Assembly (NCBI RefSeq): GCF_902806455.1
Contig: NZ_CADCWQ010000001.1
Coordinates: 1,922,001-1,986,000 of the forward strand
Direction of reading: 5' to 3'
Source: Virgibacillus doumboii
GTDB lineage: Bacteria > Bacillota > Bacilli > Bacillales > Amphibacillaceae
DNA length: 64,000 nucleotides
Shown here: piece after piece, positions 1 through 9,633 of the stretch
Layout: each line of letters begins with the position of its first letter
Position numbering within the stretch: the stretch's first letter is position 1
Notes under the pieces: generated by a model
Databases searched by the model: none
What the model saw: only the letters and a program-made list of their open reading frames with translations
Told to the model about the DNA's origin: nothing
Made by a program: the position numbers and the translations under genes

Positions 1-2538
1 CTCTTTCTCAAGACGATCCACCACAATTTGGGGTACAGGTTCTCCATAGATTTTCCCAGCCCGTGTGTAGCATAGATCCCGCATTTCCTGGTCTGCACCT
101 TCAATGGTTGGTGTAAACAGGCCATCTTTAACCGGCGAGATTTCCTCTATTTCATCTGCTAATCTATTCGTATTGGTAACCGTGATTTCCTTTGCTTTCT
201 CTTCACCCAAAAAGCTGAAGCAATCCAGCATTTCATTAGTTGTGCGAAACGGTGTGTCCGGTAATGTTTGCCGATTTAATGGATTACCAGCCTGTGAAGC
301 AATTAATATTTGACGGTACAACTTATCATGTTCTTGGATATAGTGGGTATTCCCTGTAGCCATTACTGGTTTATTCATCCTATCGCCTAAATCTATCAAC
401 TTGGATAAGATATCCAGAATTTGCGCTTCATTCTGAACAAGATCCTTTTCAATCAAATGTACGTAATTGGCTGGCGGTTGAACCTCAATATAATCATAAA
501 ACCCCGCAACCTTTTCCGCTTCATCAGCAGATTTTTGCATCATCGTTTCAAAGACTTCACCCTTATCACATGCAGAACCTACTAAAATACCTTTACGCAT
601 TTTTTGCAGGAGTGACCGAGGAACTCGTGGAACGCGATAGAAATAGTCGATATGTGCATGTGAAACAAGTTTATACAGGTTTTTCAACCCTTCTTCTGTT
701 TTTGCAAGTAACGTACAATGGAAAGGTCGTGAACGCTGATATGCATTGCCCTCTCCCATATGATTGTTTAACTGGTTATGGTTGGTTATTTCTTTTTTCA
801 ATAAGTCCTGTACTAATTTCCAGGTCAGATATCCTGTTGCTTCTGCATCGTATATGGCACGGTGATGCTGCGTTAATTCGATATCCAATTTCTTACACAT
901 TGTATTTAGTCTATGATTCTTAAGTTCAGGAAATAAAAATCTTGAAAGTTCTAGTGTATCAATTACAGGACTCGTTACTTTGTCATAATCCATTCGTTGA
1001 AATCCCTGATTTAAAAAACCAATATCAAAACTTGCATTATGCGCAACGAGAATATCGTCACCCATCCATTCATGAAAATCCTTTAACACATCTTCAATTT
1101 CCGGAGCATCCTTTACCATATCATCAGTTATTCCTGTTAAATCCGTAGTCGTTTGAGATAACGGATGATGAGGATTGGCAAAGGATTCGAACCGATCAAT
1201 TATCTCACCCTGATGAACTTTGACACCCGCGAGTTCGATGATAGTGTCATACACTGCGGACAGGCCAGTTGTTTCCACGTCAAAAACAATATATGTGCCA
1301 TTTTCCAAATCAACATCTTTTTCATTATAGGCAATTGGTACACCATCATCGACAAGGTTAGCCTCAACTCCATAAAGAACCTTGATACCATGTTTTTGAC
1401 CTGCTCCATGAGCTTCTGGAAAACCTTGAACCCCAGCATGATCAGTAATGGCAACTGCCCTGTGTCCCCATTTTGCAGCCTGCTGTATAAGTGCTGATGG
1501 AGAAACGACAGCATCCATCTGGCTCATTGTTGTATGTGCGTGCAGTTCAACGCGTTTGCTGTCTTCAGGTGCCATATCCTTACGGGTTTCAACCTTAACT
1601 TCGTGTATATCGTTGGCCATCATAGCCAGTTCATTTGTATACATATCTGTTTGAATGCTTCCTCTTGCTTTAATCCACATTCCTTCTTTTAATTGTTCGA
1701 ATTTATCCGCATCTTCATCGCCTTTTGAAAACATCTTGATTTGCAGGGAATCGGTATAGTCGGTAGCTTTTGCAATCAAGAGACTCCTGCCTGAACGCAA
1801 CTTTCGGATTTCTGAAGCAAATACATAGCCCTGTACAGTTACACGGCGCTCTTCATCCTGGATATCCTCCATTTGCATTGGTTCGTCTTGGATTTTAAGC
1901 CCAAGCATCAATGGTTTATTATGTTCGTTTTTCAGTTTTTCCTGATCACGTTTTTCTTTCTCCTGTACCGTCTTTAACACTAATTCCTGATCTTCCTGGG
2001 CTTTTTGTTCCCTGAATTTCTGAAGATCAGCCATTTCCGTTTTAATATCAATGTCAAGTGAAAAAGCAGGTGCGCCGATTTTTTTGCAGTACTCTCGAAA
2101 AGCACCTTCCAGACGTTTTTTAAGCGCATTTCCTTCTGCTTCATTCCTCGCGGTTAACATAATTTTATTATTTTCTACTCGTGGAACCTGACTATGTACT
2201 AAGTCTTTATAACCAGGTGATAAATCCGGGATTACCTGAAGGAAGTTTTTCCAGTAATCACAAACAGTTTGATCATCACAATCCTTTTCATCCGTATATA
2301 ATGTCAGTTCAATTTGAGCGAATTGTTGAAAGGTTTCTCGCAATTTTGTGATTAATAAGGTGTACACTTCAATTGGCAGTACGCGTTTGATTTGAATATG
2401 AAAATGCCAGGTTTTAATTTGCTTATGTACTTCGAGTCGAATTAACTGACTTTCCCCAAAATATGAATTTATGTATTCCTCAGATATTTGCAACTGGTTC
2501 AATAACAAATTCATTTTCTCATTTTTCGAAATATCCAT
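1..2538 (-). CDS. polC: DNA polymerase III alpha subunit, PolC type (3' end missing from window)
   Basis: Replicative DNA polymerase of low-GC Gram-positives, with polymerase and proofreading activity in one chain. The reading frame stays open from an ATG at 2538 to the window edge, giving the first 846 codons of an expected ~1,430. The N-terminal region is followed by an OB-fold segment, then the first half of a PHP domain with HAHTTMS near residue 330, and an inserted 3'-5' exonuclease with FDVETTGLSA near residue 416; these insertions are typical of PolC and not of DnaE. The start has a strong ribosome site (GGGAGGAACACTGCA before ATG). Palm and thumb domains lie outside the window. The usual upstream neighbour proS is absent; rasP is 486 bp upstream. 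Confidence 0.96.
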   Translation of the reverse strand, partial: MDISKNEKMNLLLNQLQISEEYINSYFGESQLIRLEVHKQIKTWHFHIQIKRVLPIEVYTLLITKLRETFQQFAQIELTLYTDEKDCDDQTVCDYWKNFLQVIPDLSPGYKDLVHSQVPRVENNKIMLTARNEAEGNALKKRLEGAFREYCKKIGAPAFSLDIDIKTEMADLQKFREQKAQEDQELVLKTVQEKEKRDQEKLKNEHNKPLMLGLKIQDEPMQMEDIQDEERRVTVQGYVFASEIRKLRSGRSLLIAKATDYTDSLQIKMFSKGDEDADKFEQLKEGMWIKARGSIQTDMYTNELAMMANDIHEVKVETRKDMAPEDSKRVELHAHTTMSQMDAVVSPSALIQQAAKWGHRAVAITDHAGVQGFPEAHGAGQKHGIKVLYGVEANLVDDGVPIAYNEKDVDLENGTYIVFDVETTGLSAVYDTIIELAGVKVHQGEIIDRFESFANPHHPLSQTTTDLTGITDDMVKDAPEIEDVLKDFHEWMGDDILVAHNASFDIGFLNQGFQRMDYDKVTSPVIDTLELSRFLFPELKNHRLNTMCKKLDIELTQHHRAIYDAEATGYLTWKLVQDLLKKEITNHNQLNNHMGEGNAYQRSRPFHCTLLAKTEEGLKNLYKLVSHAHIDYFYRVPRVPRSLLQKMRKGILVGSACDKGEVFETMMQKSADEAEKVAGFYDYIEVQPPANYVHLIEKDLVQNEAQILDILSKLIDLGDRMNKPVMATGNTHYIQEHDKLYRQILIASQAGNPLNRQTLPDTPFRTTNEMLDCFSFLGEEKAKEITVTNTNRLADEIEEISPVKDGLFTPTIEGADQEMRDLCYTRAGKIYGEPVPQIVVDRLEKE

Positions 2539-2584
2539 TGCAGTGTTCCTCCCAATTATTGTAAAAACAGTTATTAATGATGGA

Positions 2585-2613
2585 AACCCTTGTCATATAT
2601 GCGGACAAGGGTT
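2585..2613 (-). other. Hairpin in polC leader
   Basis: A perfect 10-bp inverted repeat (AACCCTTGTC / GACAAGGGTT) with a 9-nt loop lies about 47 nt before the polC start. No clear U-run follows on either strand, so it is not a standard intrinsic terminator. It may be a leader structure, or what remains of a terminator for a gene once located here (proS in relatives). Confidence 0.5.
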
Positions 2614-2684
2614 CTCAACGTTGATTTAATCTAAACGTAAAATTTACAAAGGCTACTTTCTAAAAGATTGTTGCTTTTCGCTTC

Positions 2685-2712
2685 ACTATAAAGAATGAAA
2701 CTCTCCTAACAA
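2685..2712 (-). promoter_or_regulatory. Candidate SigA promoter for polC
   Basis: Read on the minus strand: TTGTTA (2707-2712), 16-bp spacer, TATAGT (2685-2690). Match is 4/6 and 5/6 to SigA consensus. It would start transcription about 140 nt before polC, just upstream of the leader hairpin. Prediction only. Confidence 0.42.
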
Positions 2713-2831
2713 TGTTCATAAAATACGAACCAAATACATTTTATAATGCTTCCTAACCACCGCAGCTGGTCTAAAAATCATGTTTTTAACCATCATGTAA
2801 TTATTTTACCAAGATTTTTTGAGCAATACCC

Positions 2832-2967
2832 AGCGGAGGAAATACACGTAGACTCCTGGGGGAGGAAAGGCCTAGGTGAGACCTCTGAGTGCGTAAGCAC
2901 GAGGAGGGCCGGGCAGCCGCCCCCGGAAAGCGAAGTGTATTTCCGCAGCGGTGTTATTACACTCAAC
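2832..2967 (+). repeat. Interspersed repeat, copy A
   Basis: G+C-rich element of ~135 bp with inverted ends: GGAAATACAC at 2838 pairs with GTGTATTTCC at 2935. Internal blocks include GTAGACTCCTG and CGGAAAGCGAAGTG. The same element occurs at ~10471-10604 (opposite orientation) and ~15288-15422. Such short palindromic repeats, recognisable by GACTCCTGYGGGA and GGAAAGCGAAGTGT, are scattered through many Bacillaceae genomes; their mobility and function are not settled. This copy occupies the rasP-polC gap where proS usually sits. The ORFs across it are artefacts. The rest of 2539-3024 holds the polC promoter candidate and leader hairpin, plus a weak 9-bp inverted repeat (2980-3017) just after rasP without a U-run. 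Confidence 0.8.
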
Positions 2968-3024
2968 TTTTTCAAAGTGTTTTGCAGTGTATATAATTAC
3001 AATTGAAAACTGCAAAATGAACCT

Positions 3025-4284
3025 TTATAAAAGTAACCTCTGAATATCATTCCATGTTACAACTATCATCAACAGCATCAATAGGGCAAAGCCAATAAAG
3101 TGAACAATTCCTTCTTTTTGCGGATCTATCGGTTTTCCGCGAACTGCCTCAATACCAACAAACAATAATCGCCCACCGTCAAGAGCCGGTATTGGAACCA
3201 AGTTTACTATCCCCAGGTTAATACTTAATATTGCAGTCCACATCAGGAATGTCATGAATCCGGCTTCAACAAACTGGTCTGTTGCATCATATATACCAAC
3301 AGGTCCTGCTATCATTTCAATAGAATATTGACCTGTAATTAACATCGCTAAATTGGTCAGAATTAATTTAGTTGTTTCATACGTTCGTTCTACGCCATAT
3401 TCAAGTGTACCAGTTAATGATTTCTCAAAAGCATGCCGTACACCTACCTGTCCAAATGTAATGCCTTGTTGTTCTTGTTTTGCAGGAGTTACAGTAAGTG
3501 ATTCTGTTTCACCATTACGCTCAACTGTGACGCTGAGTTCTTCCTCGGGATTGTTGCGAACAATATTAGTGAATTCCTCCCAGGTAGAGATTGAATTCCC
3601 GTCAATCTGAACAATCTCATCACCTGCCTGGATACCAGCTTTCTCTGCAGGACTGTCTGATTGAACACTTGAAATCAATGCACTTTCAACAGGTACACCC
3701 TGGATAAGCCCAACGATTATGAAAATAACAATTGCCAGCAAAAAGTTCATCATCGGACCAGCAAACAACTGCATTGCCCGTTTCCCCACACTTTTGGAAG
3801 CAAATTGCCGATCATATGGTGCAATTTGGGTTTCATTCTCGTCCATTACATAAAATGCCTTACGGTCGACTTCAAAAAGAAATTTCTGATCTTCTTCATC
3901 AATCTCGTAACCTTCAATTACCAAGTCTTGATCAAGATCGGCATGTTCCACCTCAATAATCCTTGCTTTGGGATGTTTGGATTTATTATTAACAATTATT
4001 TTATTTACCTTTCCTTCATCATTAAATTCCAGTCCAATGTGCTGTCCGGGTTTTAATTCAACTATTTCCGGGTCTTCTCCAGCCACCCGTACATATCCGC
4101 CAACCGGAAGCAGCCGGATTGTATAAACTGTTTCGTTTTTTGTGAAAGCAAAAATCTTTGGCCCAAAGCCAATAGCAAATTCCCGCGCCAGCATCCCGGC
4201 ACGTTTTGCAAAGATTAAATGGCCGAGTTCATGAATAAAAACAAGCAGGCCAAACATAAAAATAAACGCTATAACTGTATTCAA
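3025..4284 (-). CDS. rasP: Site-2 intramembrane zinc metalloprotease RasP/RseP
   Basis: Membrane-embedded protease that cuts anti-sigma factors (RsiW in B. subtilis) and signal-peptide remnants. The zinc motif HELGH lies at residues ~18-22 inside the first membrane segment, and the third ligand motif VPIPALDGGRLLF lies near the C-terminus. A PDZ domain (AGIQAGDEIVQIDG) sits around residues 200-285, followed by more membrane segments; 419 residues matches the family. I start at TTG 4284 because AAGGAAGGTG sits 6 nt before it and the protein then begins MNTVIAF; a GTG 9 nt further upstream overlaps that ribosome site. dxr, normally between cdsA and this gene, is missing. Confidence 0.95.
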   Translation of the reverse strand: MNTVIAFIFMFGLLVFIHELGHLIFAKRAGMLAREFAIGFGPKIFAFTKNETVYTIRLLPVGGYVRVAGEDPEIVELKPGQHIGLEFNDEGKVNKIIVNNKSKHPKARIIEVEHADLDQDLVIEGYEIDEEDQKFLFEVDRKAFYVMDENETQIAPYDRQFASKSVGKRAMQLFAGPMMNFLLAIVIFIIVGLIQGVPVESALISSVQSDSPAEKAGIQAGDEIVQIDGNSISTWEEFTNIVRNNPEEELSVTVERNGETESLTVTPAKQEQQGITFGQVGVRHAFEKSLTGTLEYGVERTYETTKLILTNLAMLITGQYSIEMIAGPVGIYDATDQFVEAGFMTFLMWTAILSINLGIVNLVPIPALDGGRLLFVGIEAVRGKPIDPQKEGIVHFIGFALLMLLMIVVTWNDIQRLLL

Positions 4285-4373
4285 AAGAAGCACCTTCCTT
4301 TAATCTGAGTAGGAATCCCTTCGACTTCTTGTTTACTTAATAATTTTACGCTTAATTAATTACTTCATTCAAC

Positions 4374-5171
4374 TTATAAAAAATGAATAAAGTGCGTAAA
4401 GTGCAGTATTGGTAAAACAAACAGCAAACTATCCAACCTGTCCAGTATACCACCGTGTCCAGGCAGTAAATCACCTGAATCCTTTACACCGTAATGTCGT
4501 TTTAGTGCTGATTCGACCAAGTCTCCGATCTGTCCGAAAACAGATATTAAAACAGTGACACCGATAACGATAAGCATTGATTCTGCGACTGGCTGAATGA
4601 TATGGAAGATAACAGCTACCAAACAGGCAAGAACAATTCCCCCAATTGCACCTTCAACTGTTTTATTAGGACTTATCTTTGGCCACAGTTTTCTTTTGCC
4701 AACCAATCTCCCGGCGAAATATGCACCAGTATCAGTTGCCCAAATAACAACCAGTACATAAAATATGTTGAATAAACCATCAAGATTACTGCCATCACGG
4801 GTTTCCAGCAGATAAAAGAAGCCCATGCCAACATAAATAGTTGATAACAGAATAAAACCTGCCTCATCAAAAGTAAATTTATTCTTAACCAGTACAGTAT
4901 ATGTTAACAGGAACAGAACAAATAACATAATTACTTCCGTTTTCGAAAAGAAAATTATGTCGGAAGGATCCTTATATAATATGATCCATAACAAGGCAAC
5001 AGCAAGTATGGAAGGAACGGAGTACTTGCCAATCTTGCGCATCCTCAGTAATTCAATTAATCCTATTGTTGCCAGAGCATAAACAAATATTGTAAATGAC
5101 AGTCCGCCAAATATTACAAATGGTATAAATATAATAAATGCTAAAACTGCTGTCTGAATCCGTTGCTTCAT
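4374..5171 (-). CDS. cdsA: Phosphatidate cytidylyltransferase (CDP-diacylglycerol synthase)
   Basis: Makes CDP-diacylglycerol from CTP and phosphatidate, the branch point for phosphatidylglycerol, cardiolipin and phosphatidylethanolamine, in the cytoplasmic membrane. At 265 residues with about eight hydrophobic segments it matches the family. The CdsA signature near the C-terminus is intact: SALKRHYGVKD followed by LLPGHGGILDRLDS, containing the conserved K-D, H-G-G and D-R-x-D positions. It follows uppS by 15 nt and is probably co-transcribed with it and with rasP. Confidence 0.95.
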   Translation of the reverse strand: MKQRIQTAVLAFIIFIPFVIFGGLSFTIFVYALATIGLIELLRMRKIGKYSVPSILAVALLWIILYKDPSDIIFFSKTEVIMLFVLFLLTYTVLVKNKFTFDEAGFILLSTIYVGMGFFYLLETRDGSNLDGLFNIFYVLVVIWATDTGAYFAGRLVGKRKLWPKISPNKTVEGAIGGIVLACLVAVIFHIIQPVAESMLIVIGVTVLISVFGQIGDLVESALKRHYGVKDSGDLLPGHGGILDRLDSLLFVLPILHFTHFIHFL

Positions 5172-5186
5172 GTATATTTCAACACC

Positions 5187-5942
5187 TTAAATACCCCCAT
5201 ACCGTCTTTTGCGCTGCTGATAATCATAGAGGGCCTCTTTAAATATTTCCTCTGAAAAATCAGGCCAGAGTACATCCGTAAACCAGAGTTCGGAATAAGC
5301 GGCCTGCCATAATAAAAAGTTGCTTAAACGCTGCTCACCACTTGTCCGTATTAACAGATCAGGATCGGTTAAACCCTTGGTGTAAAGATACTCAGAGAAT
5401 TTATTTTCATCAAGTGTTTCCAACGTCAGGTTGGAGTTGTCAATATCTGAGATAATTTCCTTAATAGCATTCATAATTTCAAATCTACTACCATAGTTTA
5501 AAGCAAAATTTAATAATAATCCATCATTATTCTTTGTTTTCTCTTTTGCATATTCAACTGCTTCTTTTGTATGATATGGCAGTGCATCAAAATCACCAAA
5601 TGTTTCTATCCGAACATTTTTCTCGATAAGCTCAGGCAAATAAATATGTAGAAATTCCTTGGGCAGTTTCATTATGTACTCAACTTCCGGTTTCGGCCGT
5701 TTCCAGTTTTCTGTGGAAAAAGCATATAAGGTGAGGATTTTTACATCACAATTTCTCGCTGCTCTTACAATTTCTTTAACAACATTCATACCCTCTTTAT
5801 GCCCCGCTATTCGTGGCAAACCACGTTTCTTTGCCCATCTCCCGTTGCCATCCATAATAATGGCAACGTGTTTTGGCGTATTATCAAAGTTATTTTGTTT
5901 ATCTTTTTGTTTATTCTTAAAAAAAGGAAGTTTCATTGACAT
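5187..5942 (-). CDS. uppS: Undecaprenyl diphosphate synthase (cis-prenyltransferase)
   Basis: Condenses isopentenyl units onto farnesyl diphosphate to make the C55 carrier lipid for peptidoglycan and teichoic acids. The catalytic motif IIMDGNGRWAKKRGLPR lies near residue 30 with its Asp, followed by FSTENWKRP and the C-terminal substrate motif DLLIRTSGEQRLSNFLLWQ. 251 residues is normal. The start has GGAGGACAAATT before ATG. A terminator after frr and an A+T-rich 320-bp gap suggest uppS begins its own transcript (uppS-cdsA-rasP). The isoprenoid gene dxr that usually follows cdsA is absent. Confidence 0.96.
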   Translation of the reverse strand: MSMKLPFFKNKQKDKQNNFDNTPKHVAIIMDGNGRWAKKRGLPRIAGHKEGMNVVKEIVRAARNCDVKILTLYAFSTENWKRPKPEVEYIMKLPKEFLHIYLPELIEKNVRIETFGDFDALPYHTKEAVEYAKEKTKNNDGLLLNFALNYGSRFEIMNAIKEIISDIDNSNLTLETLDENKFSEYLYTKGLTDPDLLIRTSGEQRLSNFLLWQAAYSELWFTDVLWPDFSEEIFKEALYDYQQRKRRYGGI

Positions 5943-6202
5943 AATTTGTCCTCCGATATGGTTGATTATCCTTATACAATCCTTTTAAATATAATCAATC
6001 TGAAGGATAAGAAAAATCTAGATTACCACAGTTAAAAAATTATTATATGACCTTACTATCCTATTAGGATGAAACACCATTATATCACTATAATACACAA
6101 ATTTTTATAATGATTTTATTAAAATATTAGAAAAACCGACCTTTTTCAACGCAGTATAAAGGATAGCATTTCTAATACTTCAAAGAAAACCATTTTCTTA
6201 AT
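5943..6202 (-). promoter_or_regulatory. A+T-rich gap before uppS with weak promoter candidate
   Basis: No gene in this stretch. The best minus-strand promoter-like pair is TTGAAG (6178-6183) and TATACT (6153-6158), but the 19-bp spacing is long. The frr terminator immediately upstream makes an internal promoter likely; its position is uncertain. Confidence 0.3.
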
Positions 6203-6232
6203 GGAAACAAAAGCCCTCTTAAACAAGAGGGC
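6203..6232 (-). terminator. Intrinsic terminator after frr
   Basis: Perfect 8-bp stem (GCCCTCTT at 6213 with AAGAGGGC at 6225), 4-nt loop, then TTTTGTTT when read on the minus strand. It lies 31 nt downstream of the frr stop. Confidence 0.85.
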
Positions 6233-6263
6233 CAGAGCTTCTTATTTCACTTCAATTATACAC

Positions 6264-6821
6264 TTAAACTTCCATAATTTCTTTTTCTTTTCCTTTTGCC
6301 AGCTGATCAATTTTGTTGATGTAAGTATCGGTTTCTTTTTGCACATCATCTTGAGCACTTCTTAAGTCATCTTCCGTTAAGTCACCACTTTTTTCATCTT
6401 TTTTCAACCGATCATTTGCATCACGTCGAATGTTTCTGACCTGTACTTTTGCCTCTTCGGAATACTTTCCTACAACTTTAACCAGTTCTTTGCGGCGTTC
6501 CTCTGTAAGAGCAGGAATATTAATGCGAATGACATTGCCATCACTTGATGGTGATAAACCCAAGTCAGCTTTTTGGATTGCTTTCTCAATATCCCCCACT
6601 GATGATTTATCAAATGGTGTAATCACCAGCAATCGTGCTTCCGGAGCAGACACATTTGATAATTGATTTAACGGTGTTGAAGCACCATAGTAATCAACAT
6701 AAATACTGTCCAATAGAGATGGATTTGCACGTCCTGCTCTAACTGTTGCCAGGTTTTTGGAAAATGCCTGGGTAGCCTGCTCCATTTTACTGCGCATTTC
6801 CTTCAGTATACCATCTGACAT
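6264..6821 (-). CDS. frr: Ribosome recycling factor
   Basis: Works with EF-G to split the post-termination ribosome and free mRNA and tRNA. The 185 residues match the family length. Visible family segments are [11 protein letters not shown] near residue 30, the [20 protein letters not shown] stretch, and [20 protein letters not shown] on the long helical arm. The start is preceded by AAGGGGGAATTAATC; the ribosome site overlaps the end of pyrH, whose stop is 2 nt before this ATG, so the two are translationally coupled. Confidence 0.97.
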   Translation of the reverse strand: MSDGILKEMRSKMEQATQAFSKNLATVRAGRANPSLLDSIYVDYYGASTPLNQLSNVSAPEARLLVITPFDKSSVGDIEKAIQKADLGLSPSSDGNVIRINIPALTEERRKELVKVVGKYSEEAKVQVRNIRRDANDRLKKDEKSGDLTEDDLRSAQDDVQKETDTYINKIDQLAKGKEKEIMEV

Positions 6822-6823
6822 GA

Positions 6824-7582
<759 letters not shown>

Positions 7583-7585
7583 TTA

Positions 7586-7614
7586 AGTATAAATAAAGTT
7601 CTGAACCATTACAA
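7586..7614 (-). promoter_or_regulatory. SigA-type promoter for pyrH-frr
   Basis: On the minus strand TTGTAA (7609-7614), 17-bp spacer, TATACT (7586-7591). It sits between the tsf terminator hairpin and the pyrH ribosome site, giving a leader of about 30 nt. Confidence 0.65.
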
Positions 7615-7631
7615 TTATATTGTACTAGTGA

Positions 7632-7660
7632 AATAGGGAACAACATAGCTGTTCCCTATT
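7632..7660 (-). terminator. Hairpin after tsf, probable terminator
   Basis: Perfect 11-bp stem (AATAGGGAACA at 7632 with TGTTCCCTATT at 7650) with a 7-nt loop, 11 nt after the tsf stop. The following minus-strand sequence has only a weak U-run, so termination may be partial. Confidence 0.6.
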
Positions 7661-7670
7661 CCAGTATTCA

Positions 7671-8555
7671 TTATTTTTTCATTTGACTCATTACTTCATC
7701 GGCAAAGTTTTCCTCACGTTTTTCCATCCCTTCGCCAACTTCATAACGAGTAAATGATTTTACAGCAGCACCTTTAGCAGCTACATATTTTTTCACCTTT
7801 TGATCAGGGTCTTTAACAAAGTTTTGCTCCAGCAGACAAATTTCTTCAAAGTATTTGCCCAGACGACCTTCAACCATTTTTTCAACTATATGCTCAGGTT
7901 TACCTTCATTCAATGCCTGCGTCTTCAATACGTCACGTTCGCGGCTAACTTCTTCTTCAGCTACCTCGTCACGTGATACATAGCGCGGGTTAACCGCTGC
8001 AACGTGCATTGCTATATCTTTTGCAACCGATTCATCAGTAGTTCCTTCAATCAAAGAAAGCACACCAATGCTTCCGCCCATATGAAGATAAGCGCCAAAT
8101 GCATCGTTATCTGTTTTATTTACAACTGTAAAACGGCGTAATGATATTTTTTCTCCAATTTTAGCAACAATGGAATTAATATAATTCTCAACCTTGTCGC
8201 CATCACCATGAAGATTTTGCTGAAGTGCCTCTTCAACTGTTTCAGGTTGTTGCTTCACCAGATGTTTACCAAGTTCAGCAAGTAATTGTTTAAATTGATC
8301 ATTTTTTGTAACAAAATCTGTTTCACAGTTCACTTCCAACAGTACTGCTGAATTATTGTCCACTTCAATGTATGTTGAACCTTCTGCAGCGATACGGTCA
8401 GCCTTTTTCGCTGCTTTTGCCATACCTTTCTCACGCAGAAAATCAATTGCTTTTTCGATGTCTCCATCAGTTTCCTGAAGTGCCTTTTTACAATCCATCA
8501 TACCGGCACCAGTTTTTTCACGAAGGTCTTTAACCATTTGTGCTGTAATTGCCAT
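7671..8555 (-). CDS. tsf: Translation elongation factor Ts
   Basis: Guanine-nucleotide exchange factor for EF-Tu. The N-terminal UBA-like part and TS signature are clear: [19 protein letters not shown], followed by [19 protein letters not shown]. The second signature [13 protein letters not shown] is near residue 75. 294 residues is normal. The ribosome site is GAAGGAGGATTTGTA. A terminator-like hairpin separates it from rpsB, so it may receive read-through from the rpsB promoter. Confidence 0.97.
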   Translation of the reverse strand: MAITAQMVKDLREKTGAGMMDCKKALQETDGDIEKAIDFLREKGMAKAAKKADRIAAEGSTYIEVDNNSAVLLEVNCETDFVTKNDQFKQLLAELGKHLVKQQPETVEEALQQNLHGDGDKVENYINSIVAKIGEKISLRRFTVVNKTDNDAFGAYLHMGGSIGVLSLIEGTTDESVAKDIAMHVAAVNPRYVSRDEVAEEEVSRERDVLKTQALNEGKPEHIVEKMVEGRLGKYFEEICLLEQNFVKDPDQKVKKYVAAKGAAVKSFTRYEVGEGMEKREENFADEVMSQMKK

Positions 8556-8589
8556 TACAAATCCTCCTTCAGACTTTTCAATATGTTAA

Positions 8590-8636
8590 ATTTTCTTTAA
8601 AAAAGGTGATAAAAGGCTCTCATCCCCTTATCACCT
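8590..8636 (-). terminator. Attenuator-like terminator between rpsB and tsf
   Basis: Perfect 9-bp stem (AGGTGATAA at 8604 with TTATCACCT at 8628), 15-nt loop, then TTTTAAAGAAAATTT on the minus strand. It directly follows the rpsB stop and could reduce tsf transcription relative to rpsB. Confidence 0.65.
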
Positions 8637-8650
8637 GTCCTCCTGCGATA

Positions 8651-9403
8651 CTACTCGTTATCAGATTCAGCGTTATCTGCGGCAACTGCCTCTTCTTCGG
8701 CCTGTACTTCTTCTGTTTCTTCACCTTGTTTTACTTCAAGGACAGCATCAGCCATTTTAGATGTTAAAAGTTTGACAGCACGAATTGCATCGTCATTTGC
8801 CGGGATAACATAGTCAATTTCGTCCGGGTCACAGTTTGTATCAACAATTCCGATAATTGGAATGTTTAATTTATGTGCCTCAGCGATTGCAATGCGCTCT
8901 TTTCGTGGATCAATTACGAACATAGCATCTGGAAGCTTGTTCATTTCTTTAATTCCACCTAAGAATTTAACTAAACGATCTTTTTCTTTCAGTAAATCAA
9001 CTACTTCTTTTTTAGGAAGTACATCAAAGGTACCATCCTCTTCCATACGTTCAATATCTTTAAGGCGATTGATACGTTTACGGATTGTTTGGAAGTTAGT
9101 TAATGTTCCGCCCAGCCAACGCTGGTTTACATAGAACATGCCAGAACGTGTTGCTTCATCACGAACAGATTCCTGTGCTTGTTTTTTTGTACCTACAAAA
9201 AGAATGGAACCGCCATTTGCTGCGATATCCTTAACATAATTGTAAGCTTCATCAACCTTCTTAACTGTTTTTTGAAGGTCAATGATATAAATGCCGTTAC
9301 GTTCCGTGAAAATATATTTCTTCATCTTCGGATTCCAACGGCGAGTCTGGTGACCGAAATGCACACCAGCTTCAAGCAGTTGCTTCATCGAAATTACTGA
9401 CAT
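8651..9403 (-). CDS. rpsB: 30S ribosomal protein S2
   Basis: Small-subunit ribosomal protein. Begins [20 protein letters not shown] and contains [18 protein letters not shown], then [12 protein letters not shown], and [18 protein letters not shown] around residue 95; [15 protein letters not shown] and [16 protein letters not shown] follow. The acidic tail (residues ~225-250) is typical. Start has AGGAGGAATTTATT. It ends the conserved motility-to-translation junction; its promoter lies in the end of the SwrB-like gene upstream. Confidence 0.97.
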   Translation of the reverse strand: MSVISMKQLLEAGVHFGHQTRRWNPKMKKYIFTERNGIYIIDLQKTVKKVDEAYNYVKDIAANGGSILFVGTKKQAQESVRDEATRSGMFYVNQRWLGGTLTNFQTIRKRINRLKDIERMEEDGTFDVLPKKEVVDLLKEKDRLVKFLGGIKEMNKLPDAMFVIDPRKERIAIAEAHKLNIPIIGIVDTNCDPDEIDYVIPANDDAIRAVKLLTSKMADAVLEVKQGEETEEVQAEEEAVAADNAESDNE

Positions 9404-9604
9404 AATAAATTCCTCCTAATGGTTTTTATCCTCCGCTCAGATCATTTTTGCATAAAGACCGCATCAAAGAAATTCGGCTGAGTTTCTGACCTCCGACATC
9501 TTACCTCTGACTTCTGCTGCGGCACCCAATATCCAAATTACTGAACGTGTGTTATTTAGCCTGCTTACTTTCGACAGATAAGCATAGCATTTACACCAAA
9601 AATA
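9404..9604 (-). promoter_or_regulatory. Leader of rpsB
   Basis: About 195 nt of transcribed leader between the predicted promoter and rpsB. It contains a 28-bp block of degenerate heptamers (9486-9513). The length leaves room for a regulatory structure such as autogenous S2 control, but I could not identify a defined RNA fold by eye. Confidence 0.4.
9486..9513 (+). repeat. Degenerate heptamer repeats in rpsB leader
   Basis: Four consecutive 7-mers CTGACCT, CCGACAT, CTTACCT, CTGACTT, followed by CTGCTGC. Read on the transcript the unit is AGGTCAG-like. Similar degenerate CTGACYT runs occur between genes in Bacillaceae genomes. Confidence 0.55.
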
Positions 9605-9633
9605 AATATATCACATCAATTATTCGCAATCAA
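9605..9633 (-). promoter_or_regulatory. SigA-type promoter for rpsB
   Basis: On the minus strand TTGATT (9628-9633), 17-bp spacer, TATATT (9605-9610). It overlaps the last codons of the upstream SwrB-like gene. Confidence 0.6.

Noticed and set aside
2746-3006. 86-residue plus-strand ORF
   Set aside because: It spans repeat copy A; its frame is created by the G+C-rich repeat and it has no ribosome site.
2980-3017. Inverted repeat after rasP as a terminator
   Set aside because: 9-bp stem with a 20-nt loop and no U-run on the minus strand; too weak to call.
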